Positions 18,238 through 27,895 are shown, numbered from the stretch's first letter. The stretch: DNA of 64,000 nucleotides from Blastococcus xanthinilyticus (GCF_008124835.1 NZ_VNHW01000013.1:41582-105581); one strand, 5' to 3'. Program-made: numbers and translations. Notes: generated from the sequence alone by a model not told the origin.

Positions 18238-18591
18238 ATGGCGCGCAAGGTCCAGGTCATCCTGAGCGACGACCTCGACGAGAATCTCCCGGCCGACGAG
18301 ACCGTGAGCTTTGCGCTCGACGGCACGTCGTACGAGATCGATCTCGCGGAGAAGAACGCCGCGGAGCTGCGTGACGCGTTCGCCCGCTATGTCTCGGCGG
18401 CCCGCAAGGTCGGCCGCGGCGCGGGGCGCGCGTCCGGTGGGGGCCGTTCCCGGGCGACCGGTGGCGGTGGCCGCATGGACCGCGAGCAGGCCGGCGCGAT
18501 CCGCGACTGGGCCCGCAAGAACGGCCACGCGGTCAGCGACCGCGGCCGCATCCCGGCCAGCGTCGTCGAGGCCTACGAGGCCGCGCACTGA
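18238..18591 (+). CDS. lsr2: Lsr2 nucleoid-associated protein
   Basis: A 117-residue H-NS-like silencer that binds AT-rich DNA. Residues 1-60 form the dimerisation domain ([26 protein letters not shown]), a glycine/arginine linker follows, and the C-terminal DNA-binding domain has [26 protein letters not shown], with the RGR AT-hook-like loop. The start has a good purine-rich site. It lies between lysS and clpC as in M. tuberculosis. Confidence 0.96.
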   Translation: MARKVQVILSDDLDENLPADETVSFALDGTSYEIDLAEKNAAELRDAFARYVSAARKVGRGAGRASGGGRSRATGGGGRMDREQAGAIRDWARKNGHAVSDRGRIPASVVEAYEAAH

Positions 18592-18613
18592 CGTAGGACC
18601 GCACCACTCCGAC

Positions 18614-18648
18614 GACGGCCCGGTTCCCCGATGGGGAGCCGGGCCGTC
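18614..18648 (+). terminator. Terminator hairpin after lsr2
   Basis: A 16-base stem with one G-U pair (18614-18629 with 18633-18648) and a GAT loop begins 22 bases after the lsr2 stop. There is no U-tract. Confidence 0.8.
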
Positions 18649-18674
18649 GGCGTCCTCCGGGTCGGCACGCCGCC

Positions 18675-18692
18675 GTCCGCTCACGGCGTAAC
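18675..18692 (+). promoter_or_regulatory. Candidate ClgR operator upstream of clpC
   Basis: GTCCGCTCACGGCGTAAC fits the actinobacterial ClgR consensus as I remember it (GTTCGCY, four bases, GCGNAAC) with one mismatch. It lies about 195 bases before the clpC start. ClgR is a known activator of clp genes in Streptomyces, Corynebacterium and Mycobacterium. No clear promoter hexamers could be assigned around it. Confidence 0.5.
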
Positions 18693-18887
18693 GGGAGAGG
18701 AACAGCACCACGGGCGGGGTCGTTGGACCGGACAGCCATCCACCGCCTCGTCGGACGACGACGGGACGGCGTGGTCCGCGACTACAGTGGAAAGACCGGT
18801 GCCCCCGCGCGCCGACGGACGTCGGGTGCCTCTCCCCATCTCCGGGGAGAGCAGTGCCGGACCAGCCGGTCAGAGGAGAAGCAGCAG

Positions 18888-21425
18888 ATGTTCGAACGGT
18901 TCACCGACCGAGCCCGTCGAGTCGTCGTCCTGGCCCAAGAAGAGGCCCGGATGCTCAACCACAACTACATCGGCACCGAGCACATCCTCCTGGGCCTGAT
19001 CCACGAGGGTGAGGGCGTCGCCGCCAAGGCCCTGGAGTCCCTCGGCATCTCGCTCGAGGGCGTCCGCCAGCAGGTCGAGGAGATCATCGGACAGGGCCAG
19101 CAGGCGCCGTCCGGTCACATCCCCTTCACCCCGCGGGCGAAGAAGGTCCTGGAGCTCTCGCTGCGCGAGGCCCTCCAGCTCGGTCACAACTACATCGGCA
19201 CCGAGCACATCCTGCTCGGCCTGATCCGCGAGGGCGAGGGCGTCGCCGCCCAGGTGCTCGTGAAGCTGGGCGCCGACCTCAACCGCGTCCGCCAGCAGGT
19301 CATCCAGCTGCTCTCGGGTTACCAGGGCAAGGAGCCGGCCGCGGCCGGCGGCCCCGCCGAGGGCACCCCGTCGACCTCGCTGGTGCTCGACCAGTTCGGC
19401 CGGAACCTCACCCAGGCCGCTCGCGACCAGAAGCTCGACCCGGTCATCGGGCGGGCCAAGGAGATCGAGCGGGTCATGCAGGTGCTGTCCCGCCGCACCA
19501 AGAACAACCCCGTCCTCATCGGCGAGCCCGGCGTCGGCAAGACCGCCGCCGTCGAGGGGCTGGCGCAGGCCATCGTCAAGGGCGAGGTGCCCGAGACGCT
19601 CAAGGACAAGCAGCTCTACACCCTCGACCTCGGCGCCCTGGTCGCCGGTTCCCGTTACCGCGGTGACTTCGAGGAGCGGCTGAAGAAGGTCCTCAAGGAG
19701 ATCCGCACCCGCGGCGACATCATCCTGTTCATCGACGAGATCCACACCCTCGTCGGGGCGGGTGCCGCCGAGGGCGCGATCGACGCCGCCAGCATCCTCA
19801 AGCCGATGCTGGCCCGTGGCGAGCTGCAGACCATCGGCGCCACCACGCTGGACGAGTACCGCAAGCACCTGGAGAAGGACGCGGCGCTCGAGCGCCGCTT
19901 CCAGCCCATCCAGGTCAGCGAGCCGACCCTCGCCCACACCGTGGAGATCCTGAAGGGCCTGCGCGACCGGTACGAGGCGCACCACCGGATCAGCATCACC
20001 GACAGCGCCCTCGTGGCCGCGGCGACGCTGGCCGACCGGTACATCTCCGACCGCTTCCTGCCGGACAAGGCGATCGACCTGATCGACGAGGCCGGTGCCC
20101 GGATGCGGATCAAGCGGATGACCGCTCCGCCGGACCTGCGCGAGTTCGACGACAAGATCGCCGGCGTCCGCCGCGAGAAGGAGTCGGCGATCGACGCGCA
20201 GGACTTCGAGAAGGCCGCCTCCCTGCGCGACACGGAGAAGCAGCTGCTGGGCGAGAAGGCCGAGCGCGAGAAGCAGTGGAAGGCCGGCGACATGGACGTC
20301 GTCGCCGAGGTCGACGACGAGCAGATCGCCGAGGTGCTGGCCAACTGGACCGGCATCCCCGTCTTCAAGCTGACCGAGGAGGAGACCTCGCGTCTGCTCC
20401 GCATGGAGGACGAGCTGCACAAGCGCATCATCGGCCAGGAAGAGGCCATCAAGAGCGTCTCCCAGGCGATCCGGCGTACGCGGGCGGGCCTCAAGGACCC
20501 GCGCCGTCCCGGCGGTTCGTTCATCTTCGCCGGCCCCTCGGGTGTCGGTAAGACGGAGCTGGCCAAGGCGCTCGCGCAGTTCCTCTTCGGTGAGGACGAC
20601 GCGCTGATCCAGATCGACATGGGCGAGTTCCACGACAAGTTCACCGTGTCCCGCCTGGTCGGTGCGCCTCCCGGTTACGTCGGTTACGACGAGGGTGGTC
20701 AGCTGACCGAAAAGGTGCGGCGCAAGCCGTTCTCGGTGGTCCTGTTCGACGAGATCGAGAAGGCGCACGCAGATGTGTTCAACACGCTGCTGCAGGTTCT
20801 CGAGGACGGCCGGCTCACCGATGGTCAGGGCCGGATCGTGGACTTCAAGAACACGATCCTGATCCTCACCACGAACCTCGGTACGCGGGACATCTCGAAG
20901 GCCGTCGGTCTCGGATTCCAGGCGGGTAACGACGACCAGTCGAACTACGACCGGATGAAGCTGAAGGTCAACGAGGAGCTCAAGCAGCACTTCCGGCCAG
21001 AGTTCCTCAACCGCATCGACGACATCGTCGTGTTCCACCAGCTGACCGAGAACGAGATCATCCAGATCGTCGACCTCATGCTGGCCCGGCTGGAGACCCA
21101 GCTGAAGAACAAGGACATGGCGATCGAGGTGACCCCGGCGGCGAAGAAGCTGCTGGCGACCCGCGGGTTCGACCCCGTCCTGGGTGCCCGGCCGCTGCGC
21201 CGGACCATCCAGCGCGAGATCGAGGACACGCTGTCGGAGAAGATCCTCTACGGCGACCTGGCCAGCGGCCAGATCATCGTGGTCGACGTCGACGACGCCG
21301 AGGGTCCCGCGCAGAAGTTCACCTTCCGCGGTGAGCCGAAGCCGCTCGACCTGCCCGACACCCCGCCGGTGGCCCTCTCGGGCGCCGAGGGTGACGACGA
21401 GGGCCCGGCGGCAGCCGCCGAGTGA
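18888..21425 (+). CDS. clpC: Clp protease ATP-binding subunit ClpC
   Basis: AAA+ unfoldase that feeds substrates to ClpP; 845 residues. The N-domain has two Clp repeats ([20 protein letters not shown] and [20 protein letters not shown]). D1 has Walker [11 protein letters not shown], followed by a UVR-type coiled segment near residue 430, and D2 has [13 protein letters not shown] ClpP-docking loop GLGFQAGN lies in D2. ATG 18888 has AGAGGAGAA upstream; the frame extends further up without signals. The 296-base leader region holds the lsr2 terminator and the ClgR candidate. The protein ends in an acidic tail. Confidence 0.97.
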   Translation: MFERFTDRARRVVVLAQEEARMLNHNYIGTEHILLGLIHEGEGVAAKALESLGISLEGVRQQVEEIIGQGQQAPSGHIPFTPRAKKVLELSLREALQLGHNYIGTEHILLGLIREGEGVAAQVLVKLGADLNRVRQQVIQLLSGYQGKEPAAAGGPAEGTPSTSLVLDQFGRNLTQAARDQKLDPVIGRAKEIERVMQVLSRRTKNNPVLIGEPGVGKTAAVEGLAQAIVKGEVPETLKDKQLYTLDLGALVAGSRYRGDFEERLKKVLKEIRTRGDIILFIDEIHTLVGAGAAEGAIDAASILKPMLARGELQTIGATTLDEYRKHLEKDAALERRFQPIQVSEPTLAHTVEILKGLRDRYEAHHRISITDSALVAAATLADRYISDRFLPDKAIDLIDEAGARMRIKRMTAPPDLREFDDKIAGVRREKESAIDAQDFEKAASLRDTEKQLLGEKAEREKQWKAGDMDVVAEVDDEQIAEVLANWTGIPVFKLTEEETSRLLRMEDELHKRIIGQEEAIKSVSQAIRRTRAGLKDPRRPGGSFIFAGPSGVGKTELAKALAQFLFGEDDALIQIDMGEFHDKFTVSRLVGAPPGYVGYDEGGQLTEKVRRKPFSVVLFDEIEKAHADVFNTLLQVLEDGRLTDGQGRIVDFKNTILILTTNLGTRDISKAVGLGFQAGNDDQSNYDRMKLKVNEELKQHFRPEFLNRIDDIVVFHQLTENEIIQIVDLMLARLETQLKNKDMAIEVTPAAKKLLATRGFDPVLGARPLRRTIQREIEDTLSEKILYGDLASGQIIVVDVDDAEGPAQKFTFRGEPKPLDLPDTPPVALSGAEGDDEGPAAAAE

Positions 21426-21437
21426 CCCGCTAGCACC

Positions 21438-21483
21438 GACGACAGGGCCGCTCCCACCGCGAGGTGGGGGCGGCCCTGTCGTC
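21438..21483 (+). terminator. Strong terminator after clpC
   Basis: A 21-base stem (21438-21458 with 21463-21483) with one G-U pair and a GCGA tetraloop starts 12 bases after the clpC stop. It is the longest hairpin in the window. Confidence 0.9.
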
Positions 21484-21590
21484 TGTCGTCCTCCGGACGA
21501 CACCGCGGCCAACGGCCGTCCCCTGTGCCGCTGAGCCGTTTCGTCCTGCCTGCGCGGACCTCTCCGAGGCCCACTCGGCACGAGTGCAGT
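21484..21590 (-). repeat. Dispersed intergenic repeat, copy B
   Basis: Read on the minus strand, this stretch aligns base for base, with roughly four of five bases identical, to plus-strand 50400-50500. Shared blocks include GCCGAGTGGGCC, GGTCCGCGCAGGC and ACAGGGGACGGC. It ends in a hairpin of 8-base arms around a three-base core (21484-21502). It lies between the clpC terminator and the mutY stop. Confidence 0.8.
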
Positions 21591-21592
21591 GG

Positions 21593-22483
21593 CTACGTGG
21601 GCAGGGTGAACAGGCCGTCGGAGGTCTGCTCGACCAGGCCGTCGGTGAGCAGGGAGTCCAGGCACCGTGCCCGCTGCGCCGCGTCGTCCCAGGCCGGCTC
21701 CAGCGCCGCGGCGTCCACCGGCTGCTCCGCGGCGCGCAGGACGTCGAGCAGCCGGCCGCGCACCTGGCGGTCGGTACCGGTGAACGTCTGCACCCGCCGG
21801 GCCGGGCCCTCGTGCGCCGGGTACCCGGCCAGCCGCCAGGCGCACAGGTCGCGCACCGGGCAGGCGCCGCACCGCGGTGTCCGCGCCACGCACACCAGCG
21901 CGCCGAGCTCCATCACCGCCACCGAGAACCGCACGGCGCGGGCGTCGTCCCGCGGGGCCAGCGCGCTGATGTCGGCGAGGTCCGATGCCCGGGCGGGCGC
22001 GGCCTCCGCGCGGCCGTGCACCAGCCGGGCGACGACCCGGCGCACGTTGGTGTCCACGACGGGCTGCCGTTGCCCGTGGCCGAAGCAGGCCACCGCGCGC
22101 GCCGTGTAGGTACCGACGCCGGGCAGCGCCTGGAGGGCGGCGACGTCGTCGGGCACCGCGCCGCCGTGCCGCTCGGTGACGGCGATCGCGGCCTCCCGCA
22201 GCCGCAGGGCCCGCCGGGGGTAGCCGAGCTTGCCCCACGCGCGGATGACCTCACCCGGCGGCGTGGCGGCCAGGGCAGCCGGGGTGGGCCAGCGGTCCAT
22301 CCACGCCCGCCACACGGGCTCCACGCGGGCCACGGGCGTCTGCTGCAGCATCACCTCGCTGACCAGGACCGCCCACGGATCGACGCCCGGCGTGCGCCAG
22401 GGCAGGTCGCGGGCAGCCGTGGCATACCAGTCGACGATCACCTCGCCGGCCGGACCGGAGAGGCGGGGGGAGGGGCTGGTCAC
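21593..22483 (-). CDS. mutY: A/G-specific adenine DNA glycosylase
   Basis: Removes adenine mispaired with 8-oxoguanine. The 296-residue protein has VSEVMLQQTPV with the catalytic Glu, the HhH motif LPGVGTYTARAVACF followed by the catalytic Asp in VVDTNVRRV, and the iron-sulfur cluster cysteines in the C-x6-C-x2-C-x5-C pattern near CVARTPRCGACPVRDLC. No clear NUDIX-like 8-oxoG domain follows; the C-terminal part is short, as in other actinobacterial MutY. GTG 22483 is preferred to GTG 22534 on length and because CACACT eight bases upstream could drive a leaderless mRNA. Confidence 0.92.
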   Translation of the reverse strand: MTSPSPRLSGPAGEVIVDWYATAARDLPWRTPGVDPWAVLVSEVMLQQTPVARVEPVWRAWMDRWPTPAALAATPPGEVIRAWGKLGYPRRALRLREAAIAVTERHGGAVPDDVAALQALPGVGTYTARAVACFGHGQRQPVVDTNVRRVVARLVHGRAEAAPARASDLADISALAPRDDARAVRFSVAVMELGALVCVARTPRCGACPVRDLCAWRLAGYPAHEGPARRVQTFTGTDRQVRGRLLDVLRAAEQPVDAAALEPAWDDAAQRARCLDSLLTDGLVEQTSDGLFTLPT

Positions 22484-22547
22484 GGGCAGCCAGTGTGCCC
22501 GCCCGGCGGCGCGGCGTGCCGAGGGGAGGTGCACCGAGCGGGGCGGC

Positions 22548-22553
22548 TAGCGT
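22548..22553 (+). promoter_or_regulatory. Probable -10 box (TAGCGT)
   Basis: TAGCGT lies seven bases before GTG 22561, with no ribosome binding site, so the downstream gene is probably leaderless. Confidence 0.5.
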
Positions 22554-22560
22554 TCCCCGG

Positions 22561-23229
22561 GTGTTGCACCCGGTCGGTCCGCTTCCCGCTGCCGTCTACT
22601 GGCGGCGCCGGCTGGTCGTGCTGGTGGTGCTCCTGGCCGTCCTGGGTGGGTCGGGCTGGCTCCTCGTGGCCCTGATCGGAGACCGCGACGGCGCGGCCGC
22701 CGCGACCGGTACGGCGCGGCCCTCGGAGACGCCGGCCCTGGAGCGGGTCGTGCCCACGGTGTCCGAGGTGCGGACCCCGGCGACCACTCCGCCCGCGCCG
22801 GTCGTGGTGAGCGAGCCGACGCCGACCGGGCCCGCGCCCGGTGGCCCGTGCACCGACGACATGATCGACCTCTCGGTGCGCACGCCGGGGCAGGTCGCGG
22901 TGGGGAGCAAGCCGACCTTCGAGCTGGTCGTCGTCAACACCTCGGCGGTGCCGTGCGTGCGGCCGCTGGACAAGCAGGTGCAGGAGCTGGTGATGGTCGA
23001 CGCGGCCGGCACGCGGGTCTGGGGCAGCAACGACTGCTTCCCGGAGACCAGCAGCGACCAGCGGACGCTCGCGCCGGGGGAGACGGTGGTGCTGCCGCTG
23101 GTCTGGGGCGGGCTCACGAGCGAGCCGACCTGCACCGCCCCGCGGGTGACGCCGGCTCCGGGGGCGTACACGGTGCGCGGCCGGCTGGACACGAAGGTCT
23201 CCGGCGACGCCCCGATCGTCGTCGGCTGA
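22561..23229 (+). CDS. Conserved membrane-anchored extracellular protein (Rv3587c-like position)
   Basis: A 222-residue protein with one N-terminal membrane helix at about residues 14-40, a Thr/Pro-rich linker, and an extracytoplasmic domain from about residue 95. That domain contains four cysteines (CTDDMIDL, VPCVRPL, SNDCFPE, EPTCTAP) that could form two disulfides, and a beta-sandwich-like pattern with a FELVVVNTS strand. M. tuberculosis has a membrane protein of similar build, Rv3587c, in the same place next to disA. The function is unknown. Confidence 0.75.
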   Translation: MLHPVGPLPAAVYWRRRLVVLVVLLAVLGGSGWLLVALIGDRDGAAAATGTARPSETPALERVVPTVSEVRTPATTPPAPVVVSEPTPTGPAPGGPCTDDMIDLSVRTPGQVAVGSKPTFELVVVNTSAVPCVRPLDKQVQELVMVDAAGTRVWGSNDCFPETSSDQRTLAPGETVVLPLVWGGLTSEPTCTAPRVTPAPGAYTVRGRLDTKVSGDAPIVVG

Positions 23230-23266
23230 GGCGCCGGAGCGGTCCACCGGTCGGTCGGCCGTGTGG

Positions 23267-23770
23267 CTACCTGCCGCGTCGGGAGGCCCGGTCGTCGGGG
23301 GGCGGGTCGCCGGCGAGCCATTCGTGCATCGGGCGGTATGCCTCCTCCGGCACGCGGCGGAGGAGGACGACCGTCGCGACGAGGAAGACCAGCACGGAGA
23401 ACGCCACGTAGGTGTCGGTCTGCGCCTGGAACTCCGCGGCGTCTGCCACGTTCCCGCGGCGGAACGGCACCGCCCACAGGAAGCAGACCGCCGCGACCAG
23501 GAGCCAGCTCAGCACCGGTCCCATGGCCGCGGGGCGCCTCTGGGGGGAGAGCAGCTTCAGGGCCGGGGCGGCGGCCGCCGCGCCGACCACCGCGCCGAGG
23601 ATCCCCTGGAAGACGTCGGACCGCCCGGCCAGGAGCGGGCCGAGGACCGCCCACGAGAGGTGTGCGAGACCGACCCCCACGGCAACCAGGGCCAGCATGG
23701 CCAGGACGGCCACCAACCGCGGGGACCCTCCCGTGTGGTGCTCCACGTCGTTGCGCTCTCGTCGTCCCAC
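23267..23770 (-). CDS. Hypothetical membrane protein in operon with disA
   Basis: I do not recognise this 167-residue protein. It has four hydrophobic segments, at about residues 18-40, 50-75, 85-105 and 118-140, and a polar C-terminus with PMHEWLAGDPPPDDRASRR. Its GTG start is three bases after the disA stop, so it should be co-transcribed with disA. It is convergent with the membrane-anchored protein at 22561-23229. Confidence 0.7.
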   Translation of the reverse strand: MGRRERNDVEHHTGGSPRLVAVLAMLALVAVGVGLAHLSWAVLGPLLAGRSDVFQGILGAVVGAAAAAPALKLLSPQRRPAAMGPVLSWLLVAAVCFLWAVPFRRGNVADAAEFQAQTDTYVAFSVLVFLVATVVLLRRVPEEAYRPMHEWLAGDPPPDDRASRRGR

Positions 23771-23773
23771 GGC

Positions 23774-24859
23774 TCAGCTGTACCGGTCGAGGATCGAGGT
23801 CTCGGCCAGCCGGGACAGCCCCTCGCGGATGCCCCGGGCCCGGGCCTCCCCGACGCCCTCCACCGACAGCAGGTCCTCGATCGTGGCGGCCAGCAGCTTC
23901 TGGAGGCCGCCGAAGTGGTCCACGAGGCGGTCGATGATCCCGGCCGGCAGCCGGGGCACCCGGGCGAGCAGCCGGTACCCACGAGGGCTGACGGGCGAGT
24001 CCAGCGCGTCGGGCGACGTCGGCAGCCCGTAGCAGCGGGCGACCGCGGAGAGGTCCAGCAGCTCCGTGGCGGTCAGTGCGCGCAGGTCGGTGAGGACCTG
24101 GTCGATCGTGCGCGGACGCCGGCCGTTCGCGGGCAGGTAGTCGCGGACCAGGAGGCCGCGGTCCTCCTCCACGCCGGCCAGCATCTCGTCGAGCTGGAGC
24201 GCGAGCAGCCGCCCGTCGGTGCCGAGCTCGACGACGAAGCCCTCGATCTCGTCGGCGATGCGCCGCACCATCTCCAGCCGCTGGCTCACGCTCATCGCGT
24301 CGCGCACGGTGACGAGGTCCTCGATCTCCAGCGCCGACAGCGTGCTGGCGACCTCGTCGAGGCGCAGCTTGTAGCGCTCCAGGGCGGCCAGGGCCTGGTT
24401 GGCGCGGGCCAGGATCGTGGTCGGGTGCTCGAGGGTGTAGCGGCGGCCCGCCACGTACACGCTGATGATGTGCATCGACTGGCTCACCGAGATGACCGGG
24501 AAGCCGGTCTGCACCGCCACCCGCTCCGCGGTGCGGTGCCGGGTGCCCGACTCCTCGGTGGGCACCGTGGGGTCGGGCATGAGGTGCACGCCGGCGCGCA
24601 CGATCCGGGTGCCGTCGTAGGAGACGATCACCGCGCCGTCCATCTTGGCCAGTTCCCGGAGCCGGGTGGCGGAGAGGGCGACGTCGAGGGCGAACCCGCC
24701 GGTGCAGATCGACTCGACCACCCGGTCGTAGCCCAGCACGATCAGGGCGCCGGTGCGGCCGGCCAGGATGCGCTCGAGGCCGTCGCGCAGTGCGGTACCT
24801 GGGGCGATGCGGCCGAGGAGTTCGCGCAGGGCGATCTCGGGGTCCACAGCGGCGGGCAC
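23774..24859 (-). CDS. disA: Diadenylate cyclase / DNA integrity scanning protein DisA
   Basis: Makes c-di-AMP from two ATP and scans DNA for branched structures. The 361-residue protein has the DAC domain with the DGA motif near residues 74-76 and the RHR motif near 107-109 ([11 protein letters not shown]), a long helical spine, and a C-terminal helix-hairpin-helix DNA-binding domain ([21 protein letters not shown]). GTG 24859 has CAGGAG upstream and gives a length close to the mycobacterial protein; the frame extends 27 codons further up. radA lies directly upstream on the same strand, the usual pairing. Confidence 0.96.
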   Translation of the reverse strand: MPAAVDPEIALRELLGRIAPGTALRDGLERILAGRTGALIVLGYDRVVESICTGGFALDVALSATRLRELAKMDGAVIVSYDGTRIVRAGVHLMPDPTVPTEESGTRHRTAERVAVQTGFPVISVSQSMHIISVYVAGRRYTLEHPTTILARANQALAALERYKLRLDEVASTLSALEIEDLVTVRDAMSVSQRLEMVRRIADEIEGFVVELGTDGRLLALQLDEMLAGVEEDRGLLVRDYLPANGRRPRTIDQVLTDLRALTATELLDLSAVARCYGLPTSPDALDSPVSPRGYRLLARVPRLPAGIIDRLVDHFGGLQKLLAATIEDLLSVEGVGEARARGIREGLSRLAETSILDRYS

Positions 24860-24973
24860 GAGCGCTCCTGACGGTCGAGTGGTGCGGCGGCTGAGTCTAC
24901 GTGCCGGGGTGCCGGCCGCGGCAGGCTCGGGTGTGGACAACCGCGAGGGCCGGCGTTACGAAACCTTACGGGC

Positions 24974-26341
24974 TCAGAAGAGGCGGTGGAAGGCCGCACC
25001 GAGGTCGGGGACCTCGATCAGCCGCATGCCGGCAGGAGCGGAGCCGGCGTCCGGCGGCACGAGCGCCGTCCGGTACCCCTGCCGGGCCGCCTCCGCCAGC
25101 CGCCGCCCGGTGCCCCCGACCCGGCGGATCTCACCGGAGAGGCCCACCTCGCCGAGCGCGACCAGGCCGGGCGGGAGCGGGGTGTCCTTCGCCGCGGAGG
25201 CGATCGCCAGGGCGAGCGCCAGGTCGGCGGCGGGCTCGGCGATCCGCACACCGCCGACGGAGGCGGCGAAGACGTCGGCATCGGCCAGCTTCACCCGGCC
25301 GCGCCGCTCGACCACCGCGTTCACCATGGCCACCCGCTGCGAGTCCAGCCCGCTCACCGCCCGCCGGGGTGACCCGCCTCCGCCCGCGGTGGCGACCAGC
25401 GCCTGGACCTCGGCCAGCAGCGGCCGGCTGCCCTCCAGCGTGACGGTGACGCAGCTGCCGGGAACCGGGTCCGCCCGCCGGGACACGAACAGCGCCGACG
25501 GGTCGGGTACGCCCACGACGCCGCTGTCGCCGATCTCGAAGCAGCCGATCTCGTCGGCCGGCCCGAACCGGTTCTTCGTGGCCCGCACCATGCGGAGGGT
25601 GGAGTGCCGCTCGCCGTCGAAGGAGACGACGACATCGACCAGGTGCTCGAGGGCGCGGGGGCCGGCGATGGCGCCGTCCTTGGTGACGTGGCCGACCAGG
25701 ATGGTCGTCATGCCGCGGGTCTTGGCCACCCCGGTCAGCGCCGACGCGACGGCCCGCACCTGGGTGGCGCCGCCGTCGGTGCCCTCCACGGCCGGCGACC
25801 GGACGGTCTGCACGCTGTCGAGCACCAGCAGGGAGGGGTTGACCGCCTCGACGTGGGCCAGCACCGCGGACAGCTCGGTCTCGGCCGCGAGGTACAGCTG
25901 CTCGTGCAGCGCGCCGATCCGCTCCGCGCGCAGCCGCACCTGGCCGGCCGACTCCTCGCCCGACACGACCAGCGCGGGGCCGTTGGCGGCGGCCACGCGG
26001 TGCGCCACCTCCAGCAGCAGGGTGGACTTCCCGACGCCGGGCTCCCCGGCGACCAGCAGGACGGCGCCGGGCACCAGCCCGCCACCGAGGACCCGGTCGA
26101 ACTCCGGGATGCCGGTCGGGACGGCGCGCGCGCCGGCGAGCTCGACCTGCGCGATGGGGCGGGCCGGGGCGGTCACCTGGCCGGCGGAGACGGCGCGGAG
26201 GCCGGTGGCCGGGGCGCCGGTCTCCTGGAGGGTGCCCCACGCCTGGCACTCGGGGCAGCGGCCGACCCACTTGGCCGAGGCGTAGCCGCACTCGGTGCAG
26301 CGGTGGGCGGGACGAGCTGACTTCACTCCGGCGGCTGGCAC
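24974..26341 (-). CDS. radA: DNA repair protein RadA
   Basis: RecA-like branch-migration helicase used in recombinational repair; 455 residues. A zinc finger uses C15, C18, C29 and C32. The ATPase core has Walker A GEPGVGKST near residue 100, the RadA-specific KNRFG motif, and a Lon-protease-like C-terminal domain. GTG 26341 is supported by TAGCGT exactly seven bases upstream (26349-26354, minus strand); a GTG five codons later would also fit the family. Confidence 0.94.
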   Translation of the reverse strand: MPAAGVKSARPAHRCTECGYASAKWVGRCPECQAWGTLQETGAPATGLRAVSAGQVTAPARPIAQVELAGARAVPTGIPEFDRVLGGGLVPGAVLLVAGEPGVGKSTLLLEVAHRVAAANGPALVVSGEESAGQVRLRAERIGALHEQLYLAAETELSAVLAHVEAVNPSLLVLDSVQTVRSPAVEGTDGGATQVRAVASALTGVAKTRGMTTILVGHVTKDGAIAGPRALEHLVDVVVSFDGERHSTLRMVRATKNRFGPADEIGCFEIGDSGVVGVPDPSALFVSRRADPVPGSCVTVTLEGSRPLLAEVQALVATAGGGGSPRRAVSGLDSQRVAMVNAVVERRGRVKLADADVFAASVGGVRIAEPAADLALALAIASAAKDTPLPPGLVALGEVGLSGEIRRVGGTGRRLAEAARQGYRTALVPPDAGSAPAGMRLIEVPDLGAAFHRLF

Positions 26342-26348
26342 GCCCGCG

Positions 26349-26354
26349 ACGCTA
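26349..26354 (-). promoter_or_regulatory. Probable -10 box (TAGCGT) for leaderless radA
   Basis: On the minus strand TAGCGT lies seven bases before GTG 26341 and decides between two possible radA starts. Confidence 0.5.
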
Positions 26355-26407
26355 GCCGCGGGTGCCGACAGTTCCGGGAGACGCGCCCCCGGCCGGTGGC
26401 CCGGAGG

Positions 26408-27076
26408 TCAGTTCGACGTGCCGCCGGAGACCTCGACCTGCTCCTGCGGGGACTCCTCGCCGGTGCCCGCCTCCTCCTCGTGGTGGAAGTCGAAGCTCTC
26501 GCCGCGCTCCACCTCCTCCTCGGGCGTCGTCACCACGGCGCGCGTGGTGACCTCTCCGGCGTTCTCGAAGGTGAGGGTGAGCTCCAGGGCCTGCCCCGGG
26601 GTGAGGGGCTCGTCGAGGCCGGCCAGCGTGATGGTCCCGCCGCCCTCGCCGAAGAACACGGCCGTGCCGGCCGGGATCTCCACCTCGTCCGCCCCGGCGG
26701 CGGTGCCGGTCCCGTCGCTGCTGGTCCCGGTGCCGGTGTCGGGCCGGCTCGGCCCGGTGGAGGGGCTGGCGCCCGCGGGGCTGAGGACGGCCTCGTCGAA
26801 GCCCTCGCCGGAGACCCCGGTCAGCGTGTCGTCCTCGATGCCGGTGTTGACGATCGCGAGCTGCAGCGTGGCGTCGTCACCCGCCTCGTAGATGCCGTCC
26901 TCGGGGTAGGCCAGCGTGATGGCGCGCAGGGTGAGGTCGCCGACCTCCGCCATGGCGCCCACCTTGTCCCGCTGCTGCGTGGCGGTCTGCGTGACCTGCC
27001 CGGCGCTGCACGCGGAGAGGGCGATCGGGGAAAGGAGCAGAACGCCCGTCGTGGCGGCGCGCAGAGCGCGGTTCAC
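26408..27076 (-). CDS. lpqE: LpqE-like lipoprotein
   Basis: A 222-residue exported lipoprotein. The signal peptide ends in the lipobox LSAC, followed by SAGQVTQTATQQ, which closely resembles the start of mature M. tuberculosis LpqE (Rv3584), also located beside radA and carD. The body is a beta-sandwich-like domain with an inserted Ser/Thr/Gly-rich stretch (about residues 100-130) and an acidic, low-complexity tail. GTG 27076 has GGAGGTCG upstream. Function unknown; cell envelope location is likely. Confidence 0.82.
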   Translation of the reverse strand: MNRALRAATTGVLLLSPIALSACSAGQVTQTATQQRDKVGAMAEVGDLTLRAITLAYPEDGIYEAGDDATLQLAIVNTGIEDDTLTGVSGEGFDEAVLSPAGASPSTGPSRPDTGTGTSSDGTGTAAGADEVEIPAGTAVFFGEGGGTITLAGLDEPLTPGQALELTLTFENAGEVTTRAVVTTPEEEVERGESFDFHHEEEAGTGEESPQEQVEVSGGTSN

Positions 27077-27301
27077 AGCTGTCGACCTCCAGCAGGACCG
27101 TGCCGGCCACCGGGGATCGGTGGCGCGGAGACACCCGGGAGCCTATCTGCCGCTCCGGTGGGGCGCCCGGAGGGCGAGCTCCGCCGCCGCGCGTCCCCCT
27201 TCCGGGGAGTCGTCCTCCAGCCGGGGGCCGAGGCTGCCGACGAGGAGGAGAGGCCGGTCGCGGCCGTGGCGCGCCCGTGGGCGCAGTGGGGAAGTGGTCG
27301 C

Positions 27302-27895
27302 GTGATCCTGTCCGTGCTCGTCAGCAAGGCGCTCTCCGCCGGGCTCGTCACCAAGACCGCCGCCGGCGCGGGCGCGGCCATCGTGGCCGTCACCGGGGCC
27401 GGGGCGGCCGACGTCCTGCCCGCACCGGTGCAGGACACGGTCGCCGTCGTGGTCGAGGAGGTCACCCCGCTCGAGCTCCCGGACTCCGGTGACGTGGCGC
27501 CGGTCGAGGCGCCGGTCGAGGCGCCGGTCGAGAGCCCGGTCGATGAGCCGGCCGGCGATCCGGTCGAGGAGGCTCCCGAGGAGCCCGTGCCGGCCGTCCC
27601 CGAGCCGGTGGAGGAGCCCGTGCAGCCGGCCGGCGAGCCGTTCGGCGCGCGGGTCAGCGAGGCCGCCCGGGACGGCGGCGTCGACGGCGCGCAGGTGTCC
27701 GGCTGGGCGCACGAGCGCAACGCGCAGCGGGCGGCCGACCGGGCCGCCGGGCCGGTCACCGAGGACGTCGAGGCCCCGGTGACGTCGGACGAGCCCGCGG
27801 CGGAGCCGGCCGGCGGTGGCAACGGCGGAGGCGACGGCGGAGGCGACGGCGGAGGCAAGGGCAACGGCGGGGGCGGCGGTCGCGGGAAGGGCTGA
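27302..27895 (+). CDS. Hypothetical secreted or membrane-associated low-complexity protein
   Basis: Not recognised as a named family. The likely 197-residue product has a short hydrophobic N-terminus (about residues 8-40, alanine and valine rich), then an acidic Pro/Val/Glu region with a repeated APVE unit (27493-27535), a small alpha-helical patch (FGARVSEAARDGGVDGAQVSGWAHERN) and a Gly/Asn/Asp-rich tail. The start is uncertain; GTG 27302 is chosen because it places the hydrophobic stretch first. It is divergent from lpqE across 225 bases. Confidence 0.55.
   Translation: MILSVLVSKALSAGLVTKTAAGAGAAIVAVTGAGAADVLPAPVQDTVAVVVEEVTPLELPDSGDVAPVEAPVEAPVESPVDEPAGDPVEEAPEEPVPAVPEPVEEPVQPAGEPFGARVSEAARDGGVDGAQVSGWAHERNAQRAADRAAGPVTEDVEAPVTSDEPAAEPAGGGNGGGDGGGDGGGKGNGGGGGRGKG

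Noticed and set aside
18870..22238. Very long open frame on the minus strand opposite clpC and mutY
   Set aside because: It is a shadow of the high-GC clpC codons, with arginine/leucine-rich low-complexity translation and no family motifs.
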